Origin: Lachnospiraceae bacterium
GTDB lineage: Bacteria > Bacillota_A > Clostridia > Lachnospirales > Lachnospiraceae
Assembly: GCA_017416505.1 (NCBI GenBank)
Contig: JAFQCI010000093.1
Span: 15,447-79,446, forward strand
Direction of reading: 5' to 3'
Length of the DNA stretch: 64,000 nucleotides
Positions 46,902-55,152 of the stretch are shown here, in pieces. Position numbers and translations under genes: made by a program. The notes under the pieces are model-generated. The model had not been told where the DNA came from, did no database searches, and saw nothing but the letters and a program-made list of their open reading frames with translations. Position 1 is the first letter of the stretch. Each line of letters starts with the position of its first letter.

Positions 46902-47658
46902 ACTTTTTTCCTTCCTTTCGAATATACATTATAATGCGAACGAAACATACAGAAGTTACCATAACATGAACTGCCATTGGTATTGCTTCAAAAATAAAGT
47001 GATATAGGTTGTTATCGGTTCTCATCATTACAATGCAAAAAGCACACCATATGGCTATCAGAACTCCAATATAACGACCATTTCCCAGTTTATGACACAA
47101 ATAAATGGATAGTGCTGCGAACAGAAACATACTGCTAATAGCCGCAGCTCCAATCCTCCAGAGTTCCTGTGCGGAATATCCCTTTAAAAAGAATAAGAGT
47201 ATAACATTGAAAAGAATTGCAACAATACTGGAATAAAACATTCTAAGGCTTGTGATGTAAGTAAAGGAATAATACATGGTCTTCTTTAGTTCTATCACTT
47301 CCGCTTGTTCCTCAGACCAAGATGAAACAAAAGAAAAGACCAAATATAACAGTGGACAGGCCATCAGTGCCAGAATGCTTTGGATTCTTACATCTTCTTT
47401 TGTATCCAGACAAAGGAACATCATCAAGAGATATACCATCCCCGTAACAAGCCAGGCACTACTACACTGATAAAAAATCACCTTTAACCCAGGCCCCCAG
47501 TAGATATCTTTTACCCTTTCTAAGACTGTTTTTTGTTTTGGAATTGCTGCATTTAAAATCATTTCTTTCTGATGCTTTATCATTGCATCCGAAGGATATT
47601 CTATTTCCATCTTAGGAACCTTGATATCCTCCGTTTTATTCTGCATTTCTTTATTCAT
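46879..47658 (-). CDS. Six-span membrane protein, possible anti-sigma partner
   Basis: 259 residues. A hydrophilic cytoplasmic N-terminus of about 60 residues (MNKEMQNKTEDIKVPKMEIE...) precedes six hydrophobic segments and a basic tail. It is located between the sigma-factor gene (8-base overlap) and the ATPase gene (23-base overlap). The position directly after an ECF sigma gene, and the soluble N-terminus, suggest that it binds the sigma factor as a membrane anti-sigma. No zinc-finger (ZAS) motif is visible, so this is inference. Confidence 0.6.
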   Translation of the reverse strand: MNKEMQNKTEDIKVPKMEIEYPSDAMIKHQKEMILNAAIPKQKTVLERVKDIYWGPGLKVIFYQCSSAWLVTGMVYLLMMFLCLDTKEDVRIQSILALMACPLLYLVFSFVSSWSEEQAEVIELKKTMYYSFTYITSLRMFYSSIVAILFNVILLFFLKGYSAQELWRIGAAAISSMFLFAALSIYLCHKLGNGRYIGVLIAIWCAFCIVMMRTDNNLYHFIFEAIPMAVHVMVTSVCFVRIIMYIRKEGKKYAYTYSY

Positions 47659-48247
47659 CCGGTTCCACCTCCTGTTTGATTTTCCGAATCATGCTGTAAA
47701 ACCTTGTTTTGATGGTATTTTCTGATAATCCTAATTCCTCTGAAATTTCTGCAAAAGTCATTTCTTCAAAACATTTCTTTTGAAAAATCTGAATCCACTC
47801 ACTTTTAAACTGCACTACCACTTCCATGACTCTTTGTATGGTTTCCCGTTTCATAACCCCTTCCAAAACATCTGTCACCTGATTTGCATTCTGAAGTCTT
47901 TCCTCTGAGATTCCCATTCCCGAACCTTCCTCATCTGCATCTAAGAGAAACGGCACTTCCATTTCTCGTTTCTTCCTAGCCAAACTCCGGTAATAATCCG
48001 TAATTTTATTCGCTGCCACATGATATGCCCAGGTACGAAAGCTGGCTTTTCTCTCTTCAAAGGTATGAATTCCCTGTAAAATAGAAATAAAAATCTCCTG
48101 GGTTAAATCCATGGAAAGTTCCAAATCACCGGTCTGCCGATAGGTAAACCCATAGATTTCTTTATAATAGCGTTCCACCAAAATGTCTGCCGCTTCTCTA
48201 TTTTGTTTTCGCTTTATTTTTCGAACCAACTGGTTGTCCGACTGCAT
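47651..48247 (-). CDS. ECF-type RNA polymerase sigma factor
   Basis: 198 residues. Region 2: DILVERYYKEIYGFTYRQTG, SMDLTQEIFISILQGIHTF and RTWAYHVAANKITDYYR. Region 4: FAEISEELGLSENTIKTRFY with RKIKQEVE. A D/E-rich linker joins them. First gene of the ABC operon, probably auto-regulated. The gap 48248-48465 is A/T-rich and holds a hairpin; a -35/-10 pair for an ECF sigma could not be assigned. Confidence 0.88.
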   Translation of the reverse strand: MQSDNQLVRKIKRKQNREAADILVERYYKEIYGFTYRQTGDLELSMDLTQEIFISILQGIHTFEERKASFRTWAYHVAANKITDYYRSLARKKREMEVPFLLDADEEGSGMGISEERLQNANQVTDVLEGVMKRETIQRVMEVVVQFKSEWIQIFQKKCFEEMTFAEISEELGLSENTIKTRFYSMIRKIKQEVEPDE

Positions 48248-48342
48248 CTAATTATCACTTCCTTTTTTCCGTTCTATTATATATACGAAATAGAAAATAA
48301 AAAAGTTTTATATTTTTTATTTTTTTTATCAAAATTAAACTA

Positions 48343-48386
48343 AAAAAGAACCAACCGAACAAGAATGGTTCAAGTTGATTCTTTTT
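48343..48386. terminator. Hairpin between the Nudix gene and the sigma operon
   Basis: AAAAAGAA-CCAAC pairs with GTTG-A-TTCTTTTT around an inner GAAC/GTTC stem. It lies downstream of the leftward Nudix gene and could end its transcript before the sigma gene. Confidence 0.5.
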
Positions 48387-48465
48387 AAGATTTATAACCT
48401 TCTTCTTTAAGCAATTAACTACGATAATCTGCCTTTATTTTAACTTGGTCATAACTTTATTTTTC

Positions 48466-49215
48466 CTATACTTCATCACTTAAATGATAATTTAAGTACT
48501 TTACTCGTTTACTTATCAAAACAGCCAGTACCTGTTTTGCTTCATTTACATTTTTTCGATTAATACATTGTCTAATTCCTGTGAACTGTTGCTTCAACTC
48601 AACAATACCAGCCTCTTTCGCATTCTTTTCCATACGTCGTTCAATCATGGCTGCCGTTTGCCACTGTCCACGATTGATTGCCTGTCCTAATTTCATAAAA
48701 TCAAGACTTTTATAAAATTCATCCTGTCTGGATTTCAGCCATTTTAAAAACTTCGTATCTCTAATAGTCCACATTTCTGTTTGAACCTTTTCATTATTGC
48801 TTATAATTTTATCTAAACTTTCCCACTGAAAGGTATATCCTCTGTTTAATTCCTCTTCCGTCATAGAGGTTTCTGTTAATTCTTCCTTCACTTCACAAAA
48901 ATAGTGCAAAGAATGGGCAATATACTTTTTATCTTTTTCAAAGTCATCTCTTCGTATTTCCTGTACTTCTCCAATCTCCCTTATGGAATCAGGTATTACA
49001 ATCAATCCAGTTTCTTCCCTTACCTCACGAATCAACGCTTCTTCATATGATTCGCCACTTTCTACACCTCCCCCGGGAATCTTATAATCTCCGGCTGCAC
49101 TTTTTTGCATAGCCCACATACCATTTTTATGAATTAATGCCCGAACTGCATATCTTTCTGAAAGTGACATTTCCTCTGTGTAATCTTTCTTATCTATTGT
49201 AAATATTGTATTCAA
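48466..49215 (-). CDS. Nudix hydrolase with helical C-terminal extension
   Basis: 249 residues, TTG start at 49215 seven bases after AGAGGTG. The Nudix box GGGVESGESYEEALIREVRE followed by ETGLIV is complete (GX5EX7REUXEEXGU), with YKIPGG strand before it. Unlike minimal Nudix enzymes (~150), it has a C-terminal region of ~90 residues (AINRGQWQTAAMIERRMEKN) that is helical and not recognised. Likely hydrolyses a nucleotide derivative; substrate unknown. Confidence 0.8.
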   Translation of the reverse strand: MNTIFTIDKKDYTEEMSLSERYAVRALIHKNGMWAMQKSAAGDYKIPGGGVESGESYEEALIREVREETGLIVIPDSIREIGEVQEIRRDDFEKDKKYIAHSLHYFCEVKEELTETSMTEEELNRGYTFQWESLDKIISNNEKVQTEMWTIRDTKFLKWLKSRQDEFYKSLDFMKLGQAINRGQWQTAAMIERRMEKNAKEAGIVELKQQFTGIRQCINRKNVNEAKQVLAVLISKRVKYLNYHLSDEV

Positions 49216-49292
49216 AATTGTACACCTCTTTTATTTCTTTTCATCAATTTTAACTTTCTTATATTTTTTGATTATCTATAAGTTTCACATCC

Positions 49293-49793
49293 TCATTTTT
49301 TAATTACTACCCGTGAAATATCTATTATTTTAATCATCCCATCAGGAAAGCTTATTTTTTCTAAATCTTGTCCCTTTGATACATAAGTACATGTTTTATA
49401 TATAGATTCATTATAATTTTTCGAAAAAATTGCCAACACTTTATAAACTGGTTTGGATAATGCTTTCACATTTTCTTTATACAAGGTTACTGGCATGTCA
49501 ACCCTTTTACCATGTCGAAAACCTACACTCAATATAGCTTTCGTATCACCAACAAAATAATCTGCCCTTATGTATATTCCACTATTTATAAAATAACCAA
49601 TCATACAATTATGATAAAACAATTCATCCAGATAAGGCAACACGGCTAATTTTTGTTGTGCCTTACCTTTCGTATCCAAATTAAAATCCTTCTCTGACAA
49701 TTTCCCAGAAATAGCGGCTGAATAAAACAATTGTGCTGGCAAATTAGATTTTACACCTGTCAAATGCATAAAATTCATATCTCGAAATCCCAC
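49293..49793 (-). CDS. PBECR4-type (barnase/RelE-like) nuclease, N-terminus cut by a stop codon
   Basis: 166 residues from GTG 49793. The pattern NFMHLTGVKSNLPAQLFY, then KLSEKDFNLD, MIGYF and LSVGFRHGKRVDMPVTLYKE, matches my memory of the PBECR4 family (phage-barnase-EndoU-colicin-RelE-like nucleases). The same frame extends upstream to an ATG at 49925 (KKNISNMEALKIIVESAKKF and KHFLIIY), but TAA at 49821-49823 interrupts it; the joined sequence LIIY-x-EGKEIKSVSVGFRDMNF is what an intact first strand would look like. So the gene was a ~209-codon nuclease. It lies 80 bases downstream of the terminator of the repeat-containing RNA at 50003-50215. Confidence 0.6.
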   Translation of the reverse strand: MGFRDMNFMHLTGVKSNLPAQLFYSAAISGKLSEKDFNLDTKGKAQQKLAVLPYLDELFYHNCMIGYFINSGIYIRADYFVGDTKAILSVGFRHGKRVDMPVTLYKENVKALSKPVYKVLAIFSKNYNESIYKTCTYVSKGQDLEKISFPDGMIKIIDISRVVIKK

Positions 49794-50002
49794 ACTAACA
49801 CTCTTTATTTCTTTTCCCTCTTAATAAATTATAAGAAAATGCTTGTCTTTTAATTTTTCATCAAACTTCTTTGCAGATTCTACTATAATTTTTAGTGCTT
49901 CCATATTAGATATATTTTTCTTCATTCGTTTTCTACACTACACCTCCATAAAATATCTCCTGCTTTATTTTTTATTGAAAATTCTATGAATTTTTTAGTA
50001 AA

Positions 50003-50215
50003 TAATAAAAGGTTGCCCTTTATAGAACAACCTTTTCGTTCTTACCTGCTGATTTTTCTGTTGTCTGCCAACTTGCCAGCCCACCATGTCTGGCTTAACT
50101 GTAAAGTTTTTCTGTTGCTCACCAACTTGCCGTCCTACTTACAGAAAACCTATAACGGCATATATGTCAGATTTTTAAGGTGTCAGCTCACCTAGATAAG
50201 TTCCCTTATCTTGTT
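50003..50215 (-). ncRNA. Repeat-containing structured RNA, candidate RNA antitoxin or leader
   Basis: Transcribed leftward from a consensus promoter at 50222-50250. 5' hairpins: GATAAG/CTTATC (50195-50210) and AGGTG/CACCT. Then come two repeats spaced 54 bases. Each has a five-pair stem (GCCGT/ACGGC at 50129-50159; GCCAG/CTGGC at 50075-50094, with compensatory changes), AA, a GUUG-5nt-CAAC mini-hairpin and AGAAAAA. A terminator stem AAAAGGTTG/CAACCTTTT (50007-50036) ends it. The nuclease gene follows. No open frame is evident inside. The architecture equals a type III toxin-antitoxin locus; no known riboswitch was recognised. Confidence 0.65.
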
Positions 50216-50221
50216 ACTATT

Positions 50222-50250
50222 ATTATACACAACGATACTTTATATGTCAA
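50222..50250 (-). promoter_or_regulatory. Consensus sigma-A promoter of the structured RNA
   Basis: Minus strand TTGACA (50245-50250), 17-base spacer, TATAAT (50222-50227): both hexamers perfect. The start point is predicted near 50215. Confidence 0.85.
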
Positions 50251-50344
50251 TTCTTTTTCTTGCTTTTTATTTATTTTTCAATATACCAAAATATGCCATA
50301 ACCATTTTTACATACTGATATGATTCATTCTAAAATCTCTTTTA

Positions 50345-51124
50345 TCAATAACCTGACACCTTACAGGCAACTACCAATAATCTAGCATTGTCACTTGACC
50401 CATAACAAGTAGACAATGTGATGATTTGTTTTTCATATTCTTCTGGCAATTCAAGATGATATAAGGACTTTTCTTCTGCCTTCTTCACATAGCTGTCAAA
50501 CTCTTCTTCCGTGTTCACTGATATAAAATCATACCACTCATCACTTGTGTTGGTCACAATTACCGCAAAGATAACATATCTATCACAACCGGAAGTAGTT
50601 TCAAATTCTATTATCTGATGTTCCATGCCATAAGCAGAATCCCTATAATTTTTTAGACTTCCGAACATAGTTTTATCTTTCATATTATGTCCATAGATAA
50701 TCAGGTTATCACTATCCAATGTACATCTTTCATCGATAAAGGGAACCCCTGACACACTGTCTTCTTCATAAAAATTCTGTCTTAGATATTTCTGTGGTTC
50801 ATCTGGCGTATACATCACCGGATAGTCCACATTGGTATCTGCAATACATAACCAGCCCACACAATCACTATTTAATTCAAACACCTTTGAAAGATTTCTT
50901 CCCGATTCTACTGCTTCCCTATCTGTCCCAGAATCATCCCCTAAAGACTGTGACTGCTGATTTTCTTCCACAACCACCAATTCTTTTAAATCCTCAAACT
51001 TTTCCTTTTCTTTCTTCCTTGAAAGCAAGTCTTTCCCTATCATAAATCCCGAAAAAAGCATTATCGCCAACATCAAAACAAAGAATACATTATAAATTAT
51101 CTTCTGTTTTTTTCTCTGTTTCAT
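50345..51124 (-). CDS. Class B sortase
   Basis: 259 residues. N-terminal signal anchor (KIIYNVFFVLMLAIMLFSGF), a linker, then the sortase barrel: WLCIADTNVDYPVMYTPDE, the catalytic His in NLIIYGHNMKDKTMFGSL, Cys in IITLSTCYGS and Arg in DNARLLVVA. This is the class B layout (His-Cys-Arg, with a helix-rich loop before the Cys). It attaches surface proteins to the wall. No LPXTG-like substrate is adjacent, and neither large surface protein of the window has an obvious sorting signal. RBS AAGGAGAG. Confidence 0.88.
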   Translation of the reverse strand: MKQRKKQKIIYNVFFVLMLAIMLFSGFMIGKDLLSRKKEKEKFEDLKELVVVEENQQSQSLGDDSGTDREAVESGRNLSKVFELNSDCVGWLCIADTNVDYPVMYTPDEPQKYLRQNFYEEDSVSGVPFIDERCTLDSDNLIIYGHNMKDKTMFGSLKNYRDSAYGMEHQIIEFETTSGCDRYVIFAVIVTNTSDEWYDFISVNTEEEFDSYVKKAEEKSLYHLELPEEYEKQIITLSTCYGSSDNARLLVVACKVSGY

Positions 51125-51168
51125 GATACTCTCCTTTATACAAATTCCTACTTCCCTTCAATCCATTT

Positions 51169-51933
51169 TCAATCTTCTTCTGCCTCAATCCATTTTTTAA
51201 TATGCTCAAACTGTATCTTAAGTTCTCCCTGATAAATTCCTATCGGAACCGGTTCATCCAATCCATAAATTATAGGATAAGAATCGCTTTCAAAAAAATA
51301 TACCAATAATTTCTGCTGATATGGGTCTAAAATCCAGTATTCCCGTACTCCAGCTTCCATGTATTTTGATAATTTCTTAGTATAATCCTTTCGCTTCGTA
51401 GAAGGGGAAATAATCTCCACTACAAAATCAGGGGCACCATATACACCCCATTTCTTTATCTTATCATTATGGCATAAAATTCCTACATCGGGCTGCACCA
51501 TAGTTCTCTCATCACAATCCAGCTGCACATCCACAGGTGCAACAAAGGGCTGACAATCACCACCCCTATCCATGATAAAATTAGCAATCTGCCGGTATAT
51601 TTCTCCTCCTATTCTCTGATGCAAAAAAGTAGGAGAAGCCATATCATAAAAAACTCCATCGATTAATTCTACTCTTTGGTCCTCCGGTAATGCCCGGTAA
51701 TCCTCCACGGTATAACTGCCCTGGGTATGAACCTGATATCCTGCTTCTTCTTTTACCATAGTTGTTTCTTCAAATAGCTTTTCCAATGCCTGTAAAGTAT
51801 CGTATCTTGGGCTTACGGTTTCCCCGGAGAAAATCTTTTGAATCGTCCCTAATGGCACCCCTGATAACTCCGCCATCTGTGCATATGTATAACCCTTTTC
51901 CTGCTTTTTTTCCTTCATTTCCTGTATAGTCAT
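51169..51933 (-). CDS. XRE helix-turn-helix fused to Uma2-family nuclease domain
   Basis: 254 residues. Residues 1-~55 are an XRE helix-turn-helix (GYTYAQMAELSGVPLGTIQK); residues ~75-250 are a Uma2/DUF820 restriction-endonuclease-like domain with VELIDGVFYDMASPT, MVQPDVGILC, PDFVVEIISPSTKRKDYTKK and EYWILDP. The PD-(D/E)xK-like residues D, E and K are present. Uma2 genes are abundant in gut Firmicutes and of unknown role. GGGGG precedes the ATG. Followed upstream by a copy of the GATACC repeat. Confidence 0.82.
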   Translation of the reverse strand: MTIQEMKEKKQEKGYTYAQMAELSGVPLGTIQKIFSGETVSPRYDTLQALEKLFEETTMVKEEAGYQVHTQGSYTVEDYRALPEDQRVELIDGVFYDMASPTFLHQRIGGEIYRQIANFIMDRGGDCQPFVAPVDVQLDCDERTMVQPDVGILCHNDKIKKWGVYGAPDFVVEIISPSTKRKDYTKKLSKYMEAGVREYWILDPYQQKLLVYFFESDSYPIIYGLDEPVPIGIYQGELKIQFEHIKKWIEAEED

Positions 51934-51958
51934 ATGGATACCCCCTATTAAATATAAA

Positions 51959-51991
51959 ATGATACCTACGAATTGCTACGCACTTTGTGCT
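51959..51991. repeat. GATACC interspersed repeat, second copy
   Basis: The 33 bases beginning ATGATACCTACGAATTGCTA are identical to 13899-13931. Here they lie 26 bases upstream of the Uma2 gene start, without the closing GGTATCAT arm. Confidence 0.65.
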
Positions 51992-52104
51992 CCCGCAATA
52001 TAAGTATACTTAAGACATTTCCATTTGTCAACCGAAATATAATATATTTTCAACCGTTTTTATAATGTCCGTTTTCATTTCGTATCCATATTATTTCCAT
52101 CCCC

Positions 52105-52368
52105 TTATCCTTTACGATAAACAATTCTCCTTATACTTTCTATCGACAGATGATACTCTTTTGCTAATTCATCTACCGTTTTTCCTGCTTTATATTCTGC
52201 ACATATTTTTTTATTGCGTTCTTCATAATATTTTCTGGCACCGGAACCTTCTCCCCATTTACGTTTCTCCTCCTTTTTGGGAATGTAGATGGCTTCGCCT
52301 TCCGTATACTTTTGTATCTCCCGGAGTAACTCATCCGGTAAAATATGTGCTGCATTTCGATATTTCAT
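52105..52368 (-). CDS. CD3324-family small DNA-binding protein
   Basis: 87 residues matching the CD3324 family: YRNAAHILPDELLREIQKY, GEAIYIPKKEEKRKWGEGSG, then a C-terminal helix-turn-helix (KTVDELAKEYHLSIESIRRI). Start preceded by GGAGG. It is of standard family length. Probably a regulator; its target is unknown. An array of palindromes lies upstream. Confidence 0.8.
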   Translation of the reverse strand: MKYRNAAHILPDELLREIQKYTEGEAIYIPKKEEKRKWGEGSGARKYYEERNKKICAEYKAGKTVDELAKEYHLSIESIRRIVYRKG

Positions 52369-52448
52369 GCCGGAACTCCTCCCTTTTTATGCCAGCATTT
52401 ATTATAATATATGTGTCAAAAGTCCAAAAAGCTGTTACTGTACAGACA

Positions 52449-52576
52449 GCACCAAAACACTTGCTGTTTTGGTGCGTAAGAACGTGATTCAGGTGTTCGC
52501 AGGCTCCTTTTGCAAAGCAAAACTTTAAATGAGCCTGCGAATCGTTACTGTTCACGAGGCACGAGTGAACAGTAAC
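52449..52576. repeat. Cluster of three palindromes including GTTACTGTTCAC copy 3
   Basis: GCACCAAAACA/TGTTTTGGTGC (52449-52475); TTCGCAGGCTC/GAGCCTGCGAA (52496-52541) with an inner TTTTGCAAAGCAAAA; and the 33-base GTTACTGTTCACGAG/..GTGAACAGTAAC palindrome (52544-52576). They fill the gap between two leftward genes, beginning 34 bases after the stop of the gene at 52610. Confidence 0.65.
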
Positions 52577-52609
52577 AGTAGTAATTTACTATCCATACCT
52601 GCTCTTATA

Positions 52610-53671
52610 TTAATCTGCCTGACTTTGAGCAGTAATAAACTCCTCTAATGACTCATAAGAGTTCATTTTGACATTATTCTTCTCTATCACCTCAACCAAA
52701 TACGCTTCTAACTCCTGAGCTTTTTTCGCAAATACTTCAAGGTTCTTAGCATCAAAACTTCCCAAAAGATTCATGTCCTTTAGTCCAAAATCTTTTTGGA
52801 TTGCATCAAATTCAATCTGCAAATAACAGCCTAAAGAGTAACATGTGGAAACTTCTTTTTGCTTTGTATAATAAGCAATTTTACGAAACGTATACCTTGC
52901 CTCCTGATACCAAAAAGCCAGGTCCTCATAATGATAATATCCTGCTTCCTCCAGCACCACAGTTTCCCCTTTGATTTTCCATAAAATTTCCCTTACACCT
53001 AAAATCAATTTTTTACAAAAAGAACGAATCTCCTCATTTTCAGTGGCACTTATCATCTGCTCATAAATATCCGTAAAATCCACTGGTTTTATAGACATTT
53101 CACCCACGATTTTGATAAGATCCCCATAGCCATCCACCATTGCCAATCCATTGACCATTGCCAAAGCATAGGTCAGCATACTACTGATTCCACCTGCTGC
53201 CTTACGAAGCTTGCATAAATTTTCCTCAAATTGCATGGTAGAATATACTTCCATGGCAATATTCAAAAATTCCAACGCCTGAATGGTAGTCTTTCCTTTA
53301 TCTGCTAAATTTCTATGTAAAGTTTCTTTTATTTCTTCAAATTGTTTCCGATACTTCTCCTCTTTTGCATAAATGACCTCACTTTTTTCTAACACCCATA
53401 TCATTCTTGGTTCTTCAAAATCTGCAATCCCTTCCAACCTCTCAAAAGACATAGGATATAAGTCATACCCCATATCTTCAATGATAAATGTTTCTGCTAA
53501 CTGATATCCTTTTTCCGTTAAAGGCACATAATAATCAAATGCCATTTTTTGCTCATCCGTAGGAAGTTTACAGGCACCAACCTGTCCAATCAAAAGAGCC
53601 ACATCCTCCTTATATTTTGTTTTAATTTTCTCTACTGCCCAATCTATCAATTCTTCATCAATATTAACCAT
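52610..53671 (-). CDS. Hypothetical cytosolic protein, possible nucleotidyltransferase-like
   Basis: Not recognised with confidence. 353 residues, GGGGAGG before the ATG. No signal or TM. The N-terminal VALLIGQVGACKLPTDEQK with AFDYYVPLTEKG could be a degraded nucleotidyltransferase fold, with a helical C-terminal two thirds (LGVREILWKIKGETVVLEEA, EARYTFRKIAYYTKQKEVST) as in DUF4037-like partners; the metal residues are not conserved. It is followed by a GTTACTGTTCAC palindrome, as are its two neighbours. Confidence 0.5.
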   Translation of the reverse strand: MVNIDEELIDWAVEKIKTKYKEDVALLIGQVGACKLPTDEQKMAFDYYVPLTEKGYQLAETFIIEDMGYDLYPMSFERLEGIADFEEPRMIWVLEKSEVIYAKEEKYRKQFEEIKETLHRNLADKGKTTIQALEFLNIAMEVYSTMQFEENLCKLRKAAGGISSMLTYALAMVNGLAMVDGYGDLIKIVGEMSIKPVDFTDIYEQMISATENEEIRSFCKKLILGVREILWKIKGETVVLEEAGYYHYEDLAFWYQEARYTFRKIAYYTKQKEVSTCYSLGCYLQIEFDAIQKDFGLKDMNLLGSFDAKNLEVFAKKAQELEAYLVEVIEKNNVKMNSYESLEEFITAQSQAD

Positions 53672-53751
53672 GCCCTTCCTCCCCTTCTAATGGTATATCT
53701 TGTAAACTGTCACTAAAATGGCTGGTTTCCGTATAATTTAGTATATCATCA

Positions 53752-53775
53752 GTTACTGTTCACGTGAACAGTAAC
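53752..53775. repeat. GTTACTGTTCAC-family palindrome, copy 4 (perfect)
   Basis: 24-base perfect palindrome GTTACTGTTCAC/GTGAACAGTAAC, ending 14 bases beyond the stop of the leftward acetyltransferase gene. Confidence 0.75.
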
Positions 53776-53789
53776 TATCATCATCCCGG

Positions 53790-54773
53790 TTACATATATT
53801 CCTTTTCATAATTATGTTCTAAAGATTCTTTTTCCCATGAAATAAAAATCTCTGCATTCCACACATAATTCATACTGCTTCCTCTTTTTTCAAAGCCCAT
53901 CCTTCGGTAAAATTCCTGGTCGCCTCCTGTAATTCCTTTGCAATCCGGATGCTTTTCCAAAATTCGATTGATTGCTTCATGTATTAATGCTTTTCCTATT
54001 CCTTTTCTTCTTTCCCACCATACCACTGCTAACGGTTCCATTTCACAATAAGGCATTGTTTTATCATACCATATGATTGTCATTGCAACCGGTCGTTTCT
54101 CTTTGTCCAATACACATAAACTCAATTCGTCCTTACAGTATTTTTGCTGTCTTAATTCATGAAATGCTTCCTCTCCCTGCCTTGTGGCTATACTGCTATT
54201 TTCTATTCCATAATTAAATGCCATCCGATGCACGTTGGAAAAATAAAAATCGGGAATCTCTCTACCGCTTATTATATTATAGCCCTCTGGAAGACAAACT
54301 TCCATCTTTTTTGTGATAGGAAGAATATAAGTTTTCTCTTCCCAGCCACCCACAGAAAATCCATGGCTTAATAAATACTTTTTTAACGTATCATGCCACT
54401 CTGGAACAAAAATGTCTAAGGTTCTTGTTCGGTTATCCTCTTTTAAACCGGAAGCATAAGTCTTTGAAAATTTCACCATATCTTCAAGCAATTCTAAATC
54501 CTCTGCCCGTTCTCTTGTATCGAATAAGAAAAATACCCCTCCATCATAACAGCCTTCATTCCATACTGCTGCTACCACTTTACCATCCAAACTATAAATT
54601 CCAACCGTATGTTCCCAGACTTTTTTATTCCCTGTAAAAGCCGGATGCAATCCCATGGCAAACTCAATCCTGCTAAGTCCTGCCGTTGGCACACACCATT
54701 GGTAGGATGCCAAAGCCATTCTGACTAAATCTTCATAGTGTTCCTTCTTATAAAATGTAAATATATATTTCAT
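53790..54773 (-). CDS. GNAT-family N-acetyltransferase
   Basis: About 327 residues from the ATG at 54773 (AGGAGG nine bases upstream; an ATG three codons earlier abuts the RBS). The C-terminal half is a GNAT domain: CEMEPLAVVWWERRKGIGKA gives the acetyl-CoA loop (RxxGIGKA), followed by QEFYRRMGFEKRGSSMNYVW. The N-terminal half (FTFYKKEHYEDLVRMALASY) looks like a second, degenerate GNAT fold, as in tandem GNAT proteins. Substrate unknown. Confidence 0.78.
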   Translation of the reverse strand: MKYIFTFYKKEHYEDLVRMALASYQWCVPTAGLSRIEFAMGLHPAFTGNKKVWEHTVGIYSLDGKVVAAVWNEGCYDGGVFFLFDTRERAEDLELLEDMVKFSKTYASGLKEDNRTRTLDIFVPEWHDTLKKYLLSHGFSVGGWEEKTYILPITKKMEVCLPEGYNIISGREIPDFYFSNVHRMAFNYGIENSSIATRQGEEAFHELRQQKYCKDELSLCVLDKEKRPVAMTIIWYDKTMPYCEMEPLAVVWWERRKGIGKALIHEAINRILEKHPDCKGITGGDQEFYRRMGFEKRGSSMNYVWNAEIFISWEKESLEHNYEKEYM

Positions 54774-55061
54774 ATGATTCATCCTCCTATCTTTTCTTTA
54801 AGGATAACGGATGGATGGGAAAATAAAAATGCCAAGAACAGATTATATCCATTCTTGACATATATAAGTATTATCATGTTCACAATCACAACTACTAATA
54901 TCTCTTATGAATCAATAAAGGTTTGTTAAAAGTCAGTAATTATTTCCGCTACCCGGTATTGTTGCTAGCAAAAGGCTGAGGTTCAAATTATTATCCCTTA
55001 CGTTGTAGTAGAGGATCTTTAATTGCACAAAAGAGACGAACTTCGAAATTTCCTATAAAGC

Positions 55062-55146
55062 AAAAAAATAGGCAGTCACTACTCTGATTGCCTACCCGCT
55101 AATGAGATATTTGGATTCGGGCACTACCCTCGCCTCCCTACGGCCT
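55062..55146 (-). ncRNA. Candidate small structured RNA with own promoter and terminator
   Basis: About 85 nt leftward. Promoter TTGACT-17-TAAAGT upstream; body GCCGTAGGGAGGCGAGGG, a GCCCG/CGGGT pairing around 55095-55125; terminator TAGGCAATCA/TGACTGCCTA (55069-55094) then seven Ts. There is no open frame with an RBS. The family is not recognised. It lies in the 500-base gap between the cupin and GNAT genes; the remainder (54774-55061) shows nothing else except a weak hairpin near 54830. Confidence 0.5.
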
Positions 55147-55152
55147 ATTTAA

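Noticed and set aside
31920..49823. Two in-frame TAA codons in otherwise open genes could mean recoding of TAA.
   Set aside because: Many intact genes here end in TAA (for example at 1615 and 25) with the next gene starting directly after, so TAA is a normal stop.
50053..50131. Direct repeats 54 bases apart looked like a small CRISPR array.
   Set aside because: Only two units, each internally hairpinned and transcribed from a strong promoter; no cas genes and no regular spacers.
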